Part shown: positions 24,435 through 33,389 of the stretch, in pieces | How the letters are laid out: every line of letters starts with the position of its first letter | How positions within the stretch are numbered: the stretch's first letter is position 1 | Source of the DNA: Streptomyces sp. NA02950 | GTDB taxonomy: Bacteria; Actinomycetota; Actinomycetes; Streptomycetales; Streptomycetaceae | Direction of reading: 5' to 3' | DNA length: 64,000 bases | NCBI RefSeq assembly: GCF_013364155.1 | Contig: NZ_CP054916.1 | Coordinates: forward strand, 5,267,001-5,331,000 | The notes under the pieces: model-generated | Database searches by the model: none | The model's input: only the letters and a program-made list of their open reading frames with translations | Told to the model about the DNA's origin: nothing | Made by a program: the position numbers and the translations under genes

Positions 24435-25775
24435 GTGAGCCAGTGGGAGTCCAACGCGGGCCTGGACCGGTTGTTCCGGGCGACCGGATGGACATTGCGG
24501 CAGTGGGTCCAGGAGATCAACCGCATCGGCACCGAACGAGGCACACCGCAGAAGTACCGGGAACCCTCCGCTCATCAGTGGCTCCGTGGCCATATGCCCA
24601 GGGAGGCCACCCGGCCACTGATCCTGGAAGCGTTCGCCCGGAAACTGGGCCGCCCGGTCACACACGCCGAAGCGGGATTCCCCGTGACCGCCGACGAGTC
24701 GAACGCCCGCCCGAGTACCGTGGAGGCGTTGGTCGACTTGGGGAGGCAGGACATGGACCCCTCACGCCGCAGCGTCCTCGGCGCGAGCATTTTCTCCGTC
24801 GCGTTGACCGTGCCGCACTGGCCCGATGTCGTGGGCCGGATGGAGGCCGCCGGGAAGGGCCGGATCCAGCGGGCCGGAATGGCCGACGTGGAGATGGTCA
24901 CGGCCATGACCGAGCGCATTTCCGAAGTGGACGACCAGTTCGGCGGACGTCACGCCCGCCCCATGGCGGCGGCATTCCTGGTGAACACCGTCGCGCCCTA
25001 TCTGACGGCGGACGCCCCCGAGGCCGTTCGCAAGGCGATGATGTCGGCCGCGTCCGACCTCTGCTATCTGACCGGATACATGGCTGTCGACGAGGGCCTG
25101 CATGGCCTGGCGCAGCGGTATTACCTCAAAGCGCTGGAACTGGCCGGTGCCTCGGAGGACCATCTGACCTACTGCACGACGTTACGCGGGATGAGCGTTC
25201 AGGCGGTGAACCTCGGCCACGGCCGCGAGGCCATGCGTCTGGCGGACGCCGCCGCATCGGCGTCGCCCCAGGCCGGGCCCAGGATGCGGGCGTTCCTGGC
25301 GGGTCAACAGGCTCATGCCGCGGCGCAGATCGGTGACCGTGGTACGGCTCTCTTGCGTCTGCGGGAAGCGGAGTCGGCCATGGAGAGGGCGGAGTCCAGG
25401 GAGAAGGTGACCGGCCGCTACGACCCGGCCGCGCTGAATTACCACATCGGCCAGGTGCGCTATGAGCTCGGCGATGTCCACGGCTCCATCACGGCCATGC
25501 GGCAGGCGGACGTATTGCGCCACAGCGTCTACCGTCGCACTCGGGTCCACCACCGGGCCATGCTCGCCGAGCGTCAGATGAAGGTGGGCCATCTGGAGGC
25601 GGCCTGCGCGACCTGGCACCAGGCCCTGGACGACTACCCGCTGGTCCAGTCGGGCCGAGCGGACGACCGCATGCGGGCGATGGTGGGACTGATCCGTCCG
25701 CACCTCAAGAATCGAGCAGCGCGGGAACTGCGCGAGCGCGCTCGTACGGTGGCGCCCGCTTCCCTCGGGGCGTAG
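24435..25775 (+). CDS. HTH/TPR-like multi-copy Streptomyces regulator, TTA codon
   Basis: A 446-residue protein. The N-terminal 80 residues (W-T-L-R-Q-W-V-Q-E-I-N-R-I-G to S-A-H-Q-W-L-R-G) look like a helix-turn-helix. From about 120 a long alpha-helical part with TPR-like repeats follows (A-Q-R-Y-Y-L-K-A-L-E-L-A, then A-L-N-Y-H-I-G-Q-V-R-Y-E-L-G-D). Between them R-R-S-V-L-G-A-S-I-F-S-V resembles a Tat signal and is often mis-annotated as one. A TTA leucine codon at 25182-25184 suggests bldA-dependent translation. I chose the GTG at 24435; a TTG at 24426 is also possible. Confidence 0.7.
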   Translation: MSQWESNAGLDRLFRATGWTLRQWVQEINRIGTERGTPQKYREPSAHQWLRGHMPREATRPLILEAFARKLGRPVTHAEAGFPVTADESNARPSTVEALVDLGRQDMDPSRRSVLGASIFSVALTVPHWPDVVGRMEAAGKGRIQRAGMADVEMVTAMTERISEVDDQFGGRHARPMAAAFLVNTVAPYLTADAPEAVRKAMMSAASDLCYLTGYMAVDEGLHGLAQRYYLKALELAGASEDHLTYCTTLRGMSVQAVNLGHGREAMRLADAAASASPQAGPRMRAFLAGQQAHAAAQIGDRGTALLRLREAESAMERAESREKVTGRYDPAALNYHIGQVRYELGDVHGSITAMRQADVLRHSVYRRTRVHHRAMLAERQMKVGHLEAACATWHQALDDYPLVQSGRADDRMRAMVGLIRPHLKNRAARELRERARTVAPASLGA

Positions 25776-25981
25776 GAACGCCGGCGTCCGCCGCACGGCC
25801 GGGCGCAGACCAGTGATCCCTCACCCACCACTCACAACAGCATTCGATCCCGGCCCTGTCGGTGTCATGTCACCACCTTGTGATGGACTCGAATGGAGTT
25901 CCCGCAGGTGAGCTGCAAGCCTGTCCGTCGGCGTCTGGTCCAGGGCGTCCGGGCAGGTCATGAGGGCGAGGAGACATCGGG

Positions 25982-26989
25982 ATGCTGAACGAGACCGTGT
26001 TCCGGACGGAGGATCTGCCGGGGGCGGACCGGTTCGACTACTGGTGCGAGCGCATCGGGCGGACCCATGCGCCGCTGGACCTCCACAGCCCCTATGCGGC
26101 GGACTACCGGGCGCATCAGCGCGTGGTGGAGCTCGGCGCGCTTCATGTGTGGCCCACGACCCACCAGGCCCTCCGTTATCGCCGGACCCCCAAGCTGATT
26201 CGCCAGTCCGACCCCGAGCAGTACCACATCGGGATCCCGCTCCAGGGCACCAACCGCATCAGCTGGGGCGATGAGCGGGCCCTGCTCGGCGCTTATCAGA
26301 TACAGGTCTACGACAGCTCACGGGATGTCGAGGTCAATTGCACCAACGGAACCGATCCGTTCTCGGGGATCGGGATCGAAATCCCCAAGCGGCTGCTGCA
26401 TCTGCCGCAGCACAGCATGGACCGGCTGTTCGCCCGTGGAATGTCCGGACGGGAAGGGTTCGGCGCCCTGCTCGTACAGTTCCTCACCCAGGTGGTGTCG
26501 GACACCAGCTGTTATCTGCCGTCCGACGGTCCCCGTCTGGGCACGGTCGTGGTCGATCTGCTCTCCTCGCTGTTCGCGCGCACGCTGGACGCGGACCGTG
26601 CTCTTCCGCCGGAAACCCGCACCCGGAGTCTGGTGCTGCGCATTCGGGCCCATGTGCAACGGAATCTGCACGATCCGCGGTTGACCCCGACCACGATCGC
26701 CGCCGCGCACAACATCTCGATCAGCTATCTGCACCGCCTGTTCCAGGGCGAGCACGAAACCATCGCGGCCTGGATTCGCCACCAGCGGCTGGAGCGGGCC
26801 CGGCGCGATCTCGCGGACCCGGCGATGGCTTCCACCACCATCCACGCCGTCGCCGCCCGTTGGGGCTTCGTCCGCGCCGCCGATTTCACCCGTGCCTTCC
26901 GCACCGCCTACGGCATGCCGCCCAGGGACTACCGGCAGCAGGTCCTCCACGGTGCCGCTCCGGTCCTGTTGTCGACTCAGCGCCTATAA
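25982..26989 (+). CDS. AraC-family transcriptional regulator
   Basis: A 335-residue protein with an N-terminal AraC-binding-like domain (about 20-200: D-R-F-D-Y-W-C-E-R-I, then Y-H-I-G-I-P-L-Q-G) and a C-terminal double helix-turn-helix (about 225-325: L-T-P-T-T-I-A-A-A-H-N-I-S-I-S-Y-L-H-R-L-F, then A-A-R-W-G-F-V-R-A-A-D-F-T-R-A-F-R). This is the XylS/NitR-like layout usual in actinobacteria. The 206 bp upstream hold no gene. Two terminator hairpins follow, so it is monocistronic. The ligand and target are unknown. Confidence 0.88.
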   Translation: MLNETVFRTEDLPGADRFDYWCERIGRTHAPLDLHSPYAADYRAHQRVVELGALHVWPTTHQALRYRRTPKLIRQSDPEQYHIGIPLQGTNRISWGDERALLGAYQIQVYDSSRDVEVNCTNGTDPFSGIGIEIPKRLLHLPQHSMDRLFARGMSGREGFGALLVQFLTQVVSDTSCYLPSDGPRLGTVVVDLLSSLFARTLDADRALPPETRTRSLVLRIRAHVQRNLHDPRLTPTTIAAAHNISISYLHRLFQGEHETIAAWIRHQRLERARRDLADPAMASTTIHAVAARWGFVRAADFTRAFRTAYGMPPRDYRQQVLHGAAPVLLSTQRL

Positions 26990-27069
26990 CTGTGGACGCA
27001 GTGCGAACAACTTTCCGCGGCGGTTGCGGAATGCTGGACGGCGGCGGCCGATGCCGCCCGACGAGGGCC

Positions 27070-27098
27070 GGCAAGGAGACACGGGGGTTCTCCTTGCC
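27070..27098 (+). terminator. Hairpin downstream of AraC gene
   Basis: A 10-bp perfect stem, 27070-27079 against 27089-27098, with a 9-nt loop, 80 bp after the AraC stop. It is probably the first of two terminators between convergent genes. Confidence 0.6.
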
Positions 27099-27111
27099 AT
27101 GATCCTTACGA

Positions 27112-27151
27112 CCGAGGGCCGGATCCCGCAGCTGCGGGATCCGGCCCTCGG
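27112..27151. terminator. Strong bidirectional terminator, araC/terD
   Basis: A perfect 40-bp palindrome (20-bp arms, 27112-27131 and 27132-27151) lies between the converging AraC and TerD genes, 38 bp from the TerD stop. The symmetric GC-rich stem should work in both directions. Confidence 0.82.
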
Positions 27152-27189
27152 TGTCATTCACCGGCGGTGCCGGTGGTTCCGGCGGTACG

Positions 27190-27765
27190 TCAGACGTTGA
27201 CGCCGAAGTCCTGGGCGATGCCGACCAGGCCCGAGGCGTAGCCCTGGCCGACGGCGCGGAACTTCCACTCCGCGCCGTTCCGGTAGAGCTCGCCGAAGAC
27301 CATGGCGGTCTCGGTGGCGGCGTCCTCGCTGAGGTCGTAGCGCGCGATCTCGGTGCCGCCCGCCTGGTTGACGATGCGGATGAACGCGTTGCGCACCTGG
27401 CCGAAGTTCTGGCTCCGGGACTCGGCGTCGTAGATCGAGACCGGGAAGACGATCTTCTCGATGTCGGCCGGCAGACCCGCCAGGTTGACGTTGATCTGCT
27501 CGTCGTCGCCCTCGCCCTGGCCGGTGACGTTGTCACCGGTGTGGACGATGGTCTGGTCCGGGGTGGCCTTGTTGTTGAAGAACACGAAGTGCTGGTCGGA
27601 GTAGACCTTGCCGTTCGTGTTCACCGCGATGGCGCTGGCGTCCAGGTCGAAGTCGGTGCCCGTGGTGGTGCGGACGTCCCAGCCGAGGCCGACCGTGACG
27701 GCGGTCAGGCCCGGTGCCTCCTTGGTGAGCGAGACGTTGCCGCCCTTGGACAGGCTTACAGCCAT
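27190..27765 (-). CDS. terD: TerD-family protein
   Basis: A 191-residue TerD-domain protein of full family length. It begins [15 protein letters not shown], with the two calcium-binding acidic stretches D-F-D-L-D-A-S and G-E-G-D-D-E-Q-I, and G-W-D-V-R between. TerD proteins belong to tellurite and stress resistance systems and are multi-copy in Streptomyces, where they influence calcium-dependent differentiation. No terB, terC or terZ is adjacent, so it is a solitary copy. The ATG at 27765 is preceded by AAAGGGA. Confidence 0.95.
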   Translation of the reverse strand: MAVSLSKGGNVSLTKEAPGLTAVTVGLGWDVRTTTGTDFDLDASAIAVNTNGKVYSDQHFVFFNNKATPDQTIVHTGDNVTGQGEGDDEQINVNLAGLPADIEKIVFPVSIYDAESRSQNFGQVRNAFIRIVNQAGGTEIARYDLSEDAATETAMVFGELYRNGAEWKFRAVGQGYASGLVGIAQDFGVNV

Positions 27766-27977
27766 GGGGAGTCCCTTTCGTGGTCTCGTGGATCCGAGCG
27801 TCGGGCTTCGTACCGGACGAAGCTACCGTCACCCTCCACAACGCCATCAGGGCGGTGCCGGGTTCCAGCTTCCTTTACTTTCTTTGCCAAATCCTGATGC
27901 CGGACCGGAACCCGGGCCGAACGGACCCCCGGCAAAACGAGGTGACGGGGCCCCGGTCGGCACGCGACCATGGGGGC

Positions 27978-28406
27978 ATGTCCGCGCCCTATGTCATCCG
28001 TGGCTCGGTCTCCCTGCCGGAGGCCGAGCTGATGTGGCGTTTCTCGCGGTCCTCCGGACCCGGCGGACAGCACGTCAACACCAGCGACAGCCAGGTCGAG
28101 CTGCGGTTCGACCTCGTACGCACCACCGCCCTGCCGCCGGTGTGGAAGCAGCGCGCCCTGGAGCGGCTGGCGGGGCGGCTGGTCGACGGGGTGGTGACCG
28201 TGCGGGCGTCCGAGCACCGCTCCCAGTGGCGCAACCGCGAGACGGCCGCCGTCCGGCTGGCCTCGCTGCTCGCGGAGGCCACCGCGCCGCCGCCGAGGCC
28301 GCGCCGCCCCACCCGCATTCCGCGCGGTATCAACGAGCGCCGTCTGCGGGAGAAGAAGCAGCGCGGTGAGACCAAGCGCGGCCGCTCCGGCCGCGACTGG
28401 CACTGA
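27978..28406 (+). CDS. arfB: Peptidyl-tRNA hydrolase ArfB (ribosome rescue)
   Basis: A 142-residue class I release-factor-like protein. The catalytic GGQ lies in S-S-G-P-G-G-Q-H-V-N-T-S-D-S-Q-V-E-L-R. The basic C-terminal tail (R-R-L-R-E-K-K-Q-R-G-E-T-K-R-G-R-S-G-R) is the part that enters the empty mRNA channel in ArfB/YaeJ. It releases peptides from ribosomes stalled without a stop codon. It has normal length and sits alone, facing the flavin reductase gene with a 41-bp gap. Confidence 0.93.
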   Translation: MSAPYVIRGSVSLPEAELMWRFSRSSGPGGQHVNTSDSQVELRFDLVRTTALPPVWKQRALERLAGRLVDGVVTVRASEHRSQWRNRETAAVRLASLLAEATAPPPRPRRPTRIPRGINERRLREKKQRGETKRGRSGRDWH

Positions 28407-28447
28407 AGCGCTCACAGCGGAAGCGCCATGAGAGCCCGCGAGGGGCG

Positions 28448-29056
28448 TCAGCCCATCGTCCGGTAGCGGCCCCGGAAGTACATCAGCGGGCCGCCCTCCG
28501 CCCCCGCCCCGGCCTCCGTATGCGTCGACGCCGCCAGCACCCGCCCCACCACCAGCGTGTGGTCCCCGGCCGGCACCCGCTGCTCGGTGCGGCACTCCAG
28601 CGTGGCCAGCGCTCCGGCGGCGAGCGGGGCGCCGCTCTCCGCGCCCCGGACGACCGGCATGTCGTCGAAGAGCAGTCTGTCGCTGATGCGCCCCTTCATT
28701 GCGAATCGTCCCGCGATATGACGCTGACTTTCCGCCAGTACCGACACCGCCCACAGCGGCTGTCGCTCCAGCAGGTCGTCCATCCGGGAGCCGTTGCGCA
28801 CGCTCACCATCGCCAGCGGCGGGTCGAGTGACACCGACATGAACGCGGTGGCCGTCATGCCGACGTCCTCGCCGCGCGGACCCTCGTCCGGGTCGTGCGC
28901 GGTCACCAGTACCACGCCCGCGGCGAGGCGCGACAGGGCGGCGCGGAAATCGTCCTCACTCACTCCACCAGGATGGGGGACGGAGGGCTCGGCGGGGGTG
29001 GAGGCGGGAGGGGGAGGCGTCGTCGGAAACACGTTCCGAACGCTAACGTCGCCCAC
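28448..29056 (-). CDS. Flavin reductase family protein (FMN-binding split barrel)
   Basis: A 202-residue protein. After a variable Pro-rich N-terminus, the split-barrel core begins near residue 33 (D-F-R-A-A-L-S-R-L-A-A-G-V-V-L-V-T-A). It has the family motifs G-M-T-A-T-A-F-M-S-V-S-L-D-P-P and A-G-D-H-T-L-V-V-G-R-V. Such proteins use NAD(P)H to reduce free flavin for two-component monooxygenases, although many are orphan. The GTG start at 29056 is uncertain within the Pro-rich region. It is divergent from the cdgB-like gene across a 309-bp control region. Confidence 0.85.
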   Translation of the reverse strand: MGDVSVRNVFPTTPPPPASTPAEPSVPHPGGVSEDDFRAALSRLAAGVVLVTAHDPDEGPRGEDVGMTATAFMSVSLDPPLAMVSVRNGSRMDDLLERQPLWAVSVLAESQRHIAGRFAMKGRISDRLLFDDMPVVRGAESGAPLAAGALATLECRTEQRVPAGDHTLVVGRVLAASTHTEAGAGAEGGPLMYFRGRYRTMG

Positions 29057-29230
29057 TTCTTCCGTGCATCGGGCCCAGGGCCCAAAGCGGGCTTAGGTCC
29101 TCGGTTCTAGGTCGGACGTCGCCCCGGTTACCAGGGAACGCCAGCGATGACCAGGCATTGTCATTCCGGAATTTGCGGACAGGAAAGATAGGAGCGCTCC
29201 CACACCCTCTTGCCAAGGAATGAATACGGT

Positions 29231-29248
29231 CTGTGACATGAGTCACAG
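29231..29248. promoter_or_regulatory. Crp-type binding site
   Basis: CTGTGAC and GTCACAG form a perfect 7-bp inverted repeat with a 4-bp spacer. It contains TGTGA-N6-TCACA (29232-29247), an exact match to the E. coli CRP core, and fits the Streptomyces Crp pattern GTG-N6-GNCAC. It lies 118 bp before the cdgB-like start and 175 bp before the divergent flavin reductase start. Confidence 0.65.
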
Positions 29249-29262
29249 CAGCCAGTAATTGT

Positions 29263-29275
29263 TGACCCTGTGTAC
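29263..29275 (+). promoter_or_regulatory. BldD-box-like site upstream of cdgB
   Basis: TGACCCTGTGTAC matches the BldD palindrome TNACNC(A/T)GNGTNA at all fixed positions but the last. It lies about 90 bp before the ATG of the diguanylate cyclase gene. In S. coelicolor, cdgB is a known BldD target, so the position makes biological sense. Confidence 0.55.
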
Positions 29276-29365
29276 CGAGTGGGCAGCTCGCTGTGATTCA
29301 GTGGCCGTGGCAATCGGACGACAAGAAGCCAGGAGTTGCTGTCGAGGTCTCGGGGGAGTGCGACG

Positions 29366-31036
29366 ATGGAGACCGAGTCGGAGCCCTATATCCGCCTTGC
29401 GACCCTGCGGCAGCTGCACCAGGTGGTCGCGGATCTGAATACCGCGCGCAGCCTCGCCGACACGCTTCAGACCGTCGCGGACGGCGTCATAGCCGGGCTC
29501 GGCTACGAGCTCTCGGCCGTCAATCTGGTCCGCCCGGACGGCGATCTCGTGGTCGCCGCCGTCGGCGGCAGCGCCGGGGCCGAGGCGCTGATGGCCGGGC
29601 GGGTCGGCTCCCGCGCCTCCTGGGACCGCAGGCTCTCCATGGGCGACCGCTGGGGGGATCTGCGCTTCATCCCGTACACCGAGGGCTGGGTGCTCGACGA
29701 CGACGACGTCCCCCAGTGGCACACCCCCGGCCCCGCCCCCCGCTTCGCCGACGAATGGCATCCGATGGACCGGCTGTTCGCCCCGCTGTACGCGGCGGGC
29801 GCCTCCGGCGGCGAGCTCATCGGCGTCATCTCCGTGGACCGTCCGCGCAACGGCCGCCGCCCCGGCGCCTGGGGCCGCGAAGCGCTCCAGATGTACGCCT
29901 TCCACGCCGCCATCGCGATCGGCAACGCCCGGCTGCGCGCCAATATGCAGCGCGCCCTGCTCCGCCTGGAGCGCGAGCAGCAGGCGCTGCGCGCCAGCGA
30001 GGAGAGCTTCCGGCAGGCGTTCGAGTACGCGCCCAGCGGGATGGCCATCGCCGAGATGGGCGGCGACCAGCACGGCCGGCTGCTGCGCACCAACGACGCC
30101 CTGTGCCGGCTGCTGGGCCGCCCCGCCTCCGCGATGCGCCGCTACTCCTTCTCCGACCTCGTCCACCCCGAGGACATCGGCACCCTGCTGCGCACCTCCG
30201 CCGAGGGCGGCCGCTCCGAGCTGCGCCTCGCCCGCCGCGACGGCTCCTACGTCTGGGTCTCACTGCGCAACTCGGTGGTCGCCGACGCCGCCGACGGCCC
30301 GCGGTTCCTGCTCACCCATGTCGAGGACATCGAGGAGCGCAAGCGCCATGAGCTCCAGCTCGCCCACCGCGCCAGCCACGATTCGCTGACCGGTCTGCCC
30401 AACAGCGCCGAGCTGCGCGCCCGTCTGGGCAGCAGGCTGTGCGGCACTCCGCCGCTGCCGGGCGGGGTGGAGACGGGGCCCGTCGCGGTCGGCTCCGCCC
30501 GGGCCCACCCCGGCGGGCATCTCTACGGCTTCGACGAGTTCGAGAGCTTCGGCAGCCCGCCCGCCCCGGGCAGCGTCCCGTTCGACAGCCATGTGCACAC
30601 CGTCCCGCCCAACGAGGAGAGTGACATCGACGACGGCCACAAGGGCCTCGCGGTGCTCTTCTGCGACCTCGACGGCTTCAAGTCCATCAACGACCGGTTC
30701 GGGCACCACGCGGGCGACGCCGTGCTGATCGAGGTCGCCCGCAGGCTGACCAACGGCGTCCGGGACGGGGACACCGTCGCCCGGCTCGGCGGTGACGAGT
30801 TCGTGGTCCTCGCCGACGGCCTCGGCCGCGCCGACGCCCAGGACCTCGCCGTCCGGCTGCGGAACGCCATCATTCCGCCGATCCGGGTGGACGGCCGCGC
30901 GGTCCGGGTCGGGGCCAGCTTCGGAATCGGCTGGGCGGGGTGCGGAATGTCGGCCGAAGAGGTACTGCAATCCGCTGACCAGCGGATGTATGTGGAGAAG
31001 CGGTCCCGTTCCAAGGAGCGCAGACGGGCCGGATAA
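29366..31036 (+). CDS. cdgB: Diguanylate cyclase, GAF-PAS-GGDEF (CdgB-like)
   Basis: A 556-residue protein with a GAF domain (about 20-185), a PAS/PAC domain (about 220-335) and a GGDEF domain. The active site reads A-R-L-G-G-D-E-F-V-V-L and the inhibitory I-site R-D-G-D lies five residues before it, so an active, product-inhibited cyclase is expected. Between S-L-T-G-L-P-N and the next core strand L-A-V-L-F-C-D-L-D-G-F-K there is an extra Gly/Pro/Ser-rich insert of about 70 residues. The product, cyclic di-GMP, is the ligand that lets BldD repress development. Crp-like and BldD-like sites lie upstream. The gene order matches the S. coelicolor cdgB region. Confidence 0.9.
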   Translation: METESEPYIRLATLRQLHQVVADLNTARSLADTLQTVADGVIAGLGYELSAVNLVRPDGDLVVAAVGGSAGAEALMAGRVGSRASWDRRLSMGDRWGDLRFIPYTEGWVLDDDDVPQWHTPGPAPRFADEWHPMDRLFAPLYAAGASGGELIGVISVDRPRNGRRPGAWGREALQMYAFHAAIAIGNARLRANMQRALLRLEREQQALRASEESFRQAFEYAPSGMAIAEMGGDQHGRLLRTNDALCRLLGRPASAMRRYSFSDLVHPEDIGTLLRTSAEGGRSELRLARRDGSYVWVSLRNSVVADAADGPRFLLTHVEDIEERKRHELQLAHRASHDSLTGLPNSAELRARLGSRLCGTPPLPGGVETGPVAVGSARAHPGGHLYGFDEFESFGSPPAPGSVPFDSHVHTVPPNEESDIDDGHKGLAVLFCDLDGFKSINDRFGHHAGDAVLIEVARRLTNGVRDGDTVARLGGDEFVVLADGLGRADAQDLAVRLRNAIIPPIRVDGRAVRVGASFGIGWAGCGMSAEEVLQSADQRMYVEKRSRSKERRRAG

Positions 31037-31267
31037 CCCCGGGGCGTCCCCCTGGTCCGACCCTGGTGGAACCCGGGCCGGGCCTGGGGACGTCCCTGTC
31101 ACGGTAGGCTGCGCCGATGCGGCCTTGCCGCCGACAGTGAACCGATCATGAATATTGGCCATCCGGACAGCGCACCACCTGCCGCGGCCCTGTCGGCCCT
31201 GGTATGAGCAGTCGTGGCGCAAACGCATCGTGACGCCGAAGGCCAATGCACAGGGGAGTGACGAGGG

Positions 31268-32242
31268 ATGACGGCCGGCAACAACGGCTCGGACACACCG
31301 GAGAACGACGACCCGTTCGCCTATCTGTACCGCTCCGAGGGCGAGCAGTCCGGCCAGTCGGCTCAGCCGGGGCAGCCGGGTCCCCGCACCGGTGGCTACG
31401 GCTATCCCGGTCCGGCCCAGCCCGGCGTGCCCCGGACCTCGTACAACCAGGTCCGCGCGGTGGGAGAACGCAGCTACGGACAGCAGGGCTACGGACAGCA
31501 GGGGGGCTACGGCCGGCAGAACGCCCACTACGCCGCCCCCGAGACCCTGCCCGGCGGCGCGCCCCGGCAGCAGCAGCCCGCCGCCGCGCCCCCGAGCGGC
31601 GGCCGTGGCGGCGGCCGCGGCCCCAACAACCGGGGTCTGCTGATCGGCGCGCTCGCGGTGGTCGCGGTGGTCGTCGTCGGCATCGGCGTCGCGATGATCA
31701 CCAACGGCGACGACAACAAGAGCGACGAGACCAAGCCGACCAACTCGCCGACCGCCGGGGGGCCCAGCGAGAAGCCCCGTCACAGCTCCGGCCCCGGCAC
31801 GAAGCCGAACCAGAAGCTGCCCACCGAGGACGCCGCGAAGATGCAGCTCGCGGGCGGCGCGGTGGCCGCGAGCGACATCAAGGGCGCCGAGGCCGCGGGC
31901 GGCCGGTACGTCGGCGGTCTCAACACCATCGGTGCGTCGGCGACCTGGAGCGTGGACGTCAAGAAGGGGAAGCGGTACCGGCTGTACGTGGGCTACGGCG
32001 TGCCCGGCGAGAAGCAGAGCATGTCGCTGACGATCAACGGCCAGAAGGAGTCCCGGCCGATCAACCTGGACAACTTCTCCAGGGGGCCGAAGGGCGACTG
32101 GGAGAAGGGCTGGACCAATACCTGGTCCCTCGTCCAGCTCAACCCGGGCACCAACACGATCACGGTGTCCTGCGAGGCGGGCGACAAGTGCAACGTCAAC
32201 CTCGACCGGATGTGGCTGACCAACAAGCAGCCGGGTGAATGA
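31268..32242 (+). CDS. Membrane-anchored protein with carbohydrate-binding-like domain
   Basis: A 324-residue protein. The first 120 residues are Gly/Gln/Pro/Tyr-rich and disordered (repeated Y-G-Q-Q-G). One membrane segment follows (G-L-L-I-G-A-L-A-V-V-A-V-V-V-V-G-I-G-V, about 124-145). After a Thr/Ser/Pro linker, the C-terminal 140 residues form a beta-rich domain resembling family 35/6 carbohydrate-binding modules (G-G-R-Y-V-G-G, W-S-V-D-V, and a closing D-R-M-W-L). Topology would put this domain outside the cell. The ATG at 31268 follows a GGGGAG site. It lies in the same orientation as cdgB, 230 bp downstream. Function is unknown; cell-wall polysaccharide binding is an inference. Confidence 0.72.
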   Translation: MTAGNNGSDTPENDDPFAYLYRSEGEQSGQSAQPGQPGPRTGGYGYPGPAQPGVPRTSYNQVRAVGERSYGQQGYGQQGGYGRQNAHYAAPETLPGGAPRQQQPAAAPPSGGRGGGRGPNNRGLLIGALAVVAVVVVGIGVAMITNGDDNKSDETKPTNSPTAGGPSEKPRHSSGPGTKPNQKLPTEDAAKMQLAGGAVAASDIKGAEAAGGRYVGGLNTIGASATWSVDVKKGKRYRLYVGYGVPGEKQSMSLTINGQKESRPINLDNFSRGPKGDWEKGWTNTWSLVQLNPGTNTITVSCEAGDKCNVNLDRMWLTNKQPGE

Positions 32243-32266
32243 CGCCCGCACCGGGCACCCGGCCGG

Positions 32267-33232
32267 TCACGCCGCCGGGTGCTCCGTCACCTCGACCCGC
32301 CCCAGCAGCTCGTCGTAGGCCGCGCGGTCGAACTCGCCCGCCGCCGGGGCCCGTACGGCCGCCGCCGACAGGGCCACCGCGCGGGCCAGCCGGTCCGGCC
32401 ACGGCACCTCCTCCACCAGTCCGGACAGCAGCCCCGCCACCGCCGAGTCCCCGGCCCCGGTCGGATTGCCCGCCAGCCGCCGCGGCGGACGGGCCCGCCA
32501 GGTGCCCTGCGAGGTGACCGCGAGCATGCCGTCCGCGCCCAGTGAGGCGGCCACGGCCCGAGCCCCGCGCCGCCGGGCGTCCCGGGAGGCCCGCAGCGGA
32601 TCGGTGGTGCCGGTGAGCCCCGCCAGCTCCGTGGCGTTGGGCTTGACCACCTGCGGGCGGGCCGCGATACCGCGGCGCAGCGGCTCCCCGCTGGTGTCCA
32701 GCAGGGTGGGCACCCCCGCCGCATGCGCCTCCCGGATGAGCTGGGCGTAGGTGCCGACGGGAACGCCGGGCGGCAGACTGCCGCACAGCGCGACGGCCGA
32801 CGCCTCGCGCAGCAGCCGGGCGTAACCGGTGAGGAAGTCCGACCACTCGGGGGTGCTCACGATCGGGCCGGGCTCGTTGAGCTGGGTGGTGTCGCCCGTC
32901 GAGCCGTCGACGACGCCGATGGTGCGCCGGGTGGTACCGGCGATCGGCACCAGGGCGTCGGTGATCCGGCCGCGGGGCGGCTCCGTCCCGGTGCCGCCGT
33001 CGGACCCGGCGAGCGCGGCGAGGCGTTCGCGCAGCACGGTGCCGGTGACGCCGCCTGCGAAGCCCGTGACGACGGTGTCATGGCCGAGCGCGGCCAGGAC
33101 CCGGGCCACGTTGAGTCCCTTGCCGCCGGGCCGTTCGGCGACATCGGTGACGCGGTGGGTGGCGTGCGGGCGCAACTGCGGCACCCGGTAGGTGATGTCG
33201 AGGGCGGCGTTGAGCGTGACCGTCAGGATCAC
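32267..33232 (-). CDS. PfkB-family hexose-phosphate kinase (1-phosphofructokinase type)
   Basis: A 321-residue PfkB kinase. It starts V-I-L-T-V-T-L-N-A-A-L-D-I-T-Y, typical of the 1-phosphofructokinase/tagatose-6-phosphate kinase branch. It has G-G-K-G-L-N-V-A-R and the anion-hole/catalytic motif N-P-T-G-A-G-D-S. It phosphorylates a sugar phosphate with ATP. Its place beside nagA and a ROK kinase suggests a role in aminosugar or ketose-phosphate catabolism. The GTG at 33232 was chosen because homology starts there. It converges on the membrane-anchored protein gene with only 24 bp between stops. Confidence 0.85.
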   Translation of the reverse strand: MILTVTLNAALDITYRVPQLRPHATHRVTDVAERPGGKGLNVARVLAALGHDTVVTGFAGGVTGTVLRERLAALAGSDGGTGTEPPRGRITDALVPIAGTTRRTIGVVDGSTGDTTQLNEPGPIVSTPEWSDFLTGYARLLREASAVALCGSLPPGVPVGTYAQLIREAHAAGVPTLLDTSGEPLRRGIAARPQVVKPNATELAGLTGTTDPLRASRDARRRGARAVAASLGADGMLAVTSQGTWRARPPRRLAGNPTGAGDSAVAGLLSGLVEEVPWPDRLARAVALSAAAVRAPAAGEFDRAAYDELLGRVEVTEHPAA

Positions 33233-33389
33233 CCTGGCATCCCCTCTCCCGTCTCCCCGCCGGACGGAGATTCCCGTGCTGAAGCATGCGGCTGTGCGGC
33301 GAGCGGCGCTCGTCGTCAATCGATCATGCCAAAGCCGGGGCGCGTGGCCCAGACCTCGGCATGGCCGGGCCGTTCAACACCGGGGTATA

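Noticed and set aside
30260..32251. 663-codon minus-strand open frame
   Set aside because: Antisense to cdgB and the membrane-anchored protein, His/Gly/Val-rich, typical of a GC shadow frame.
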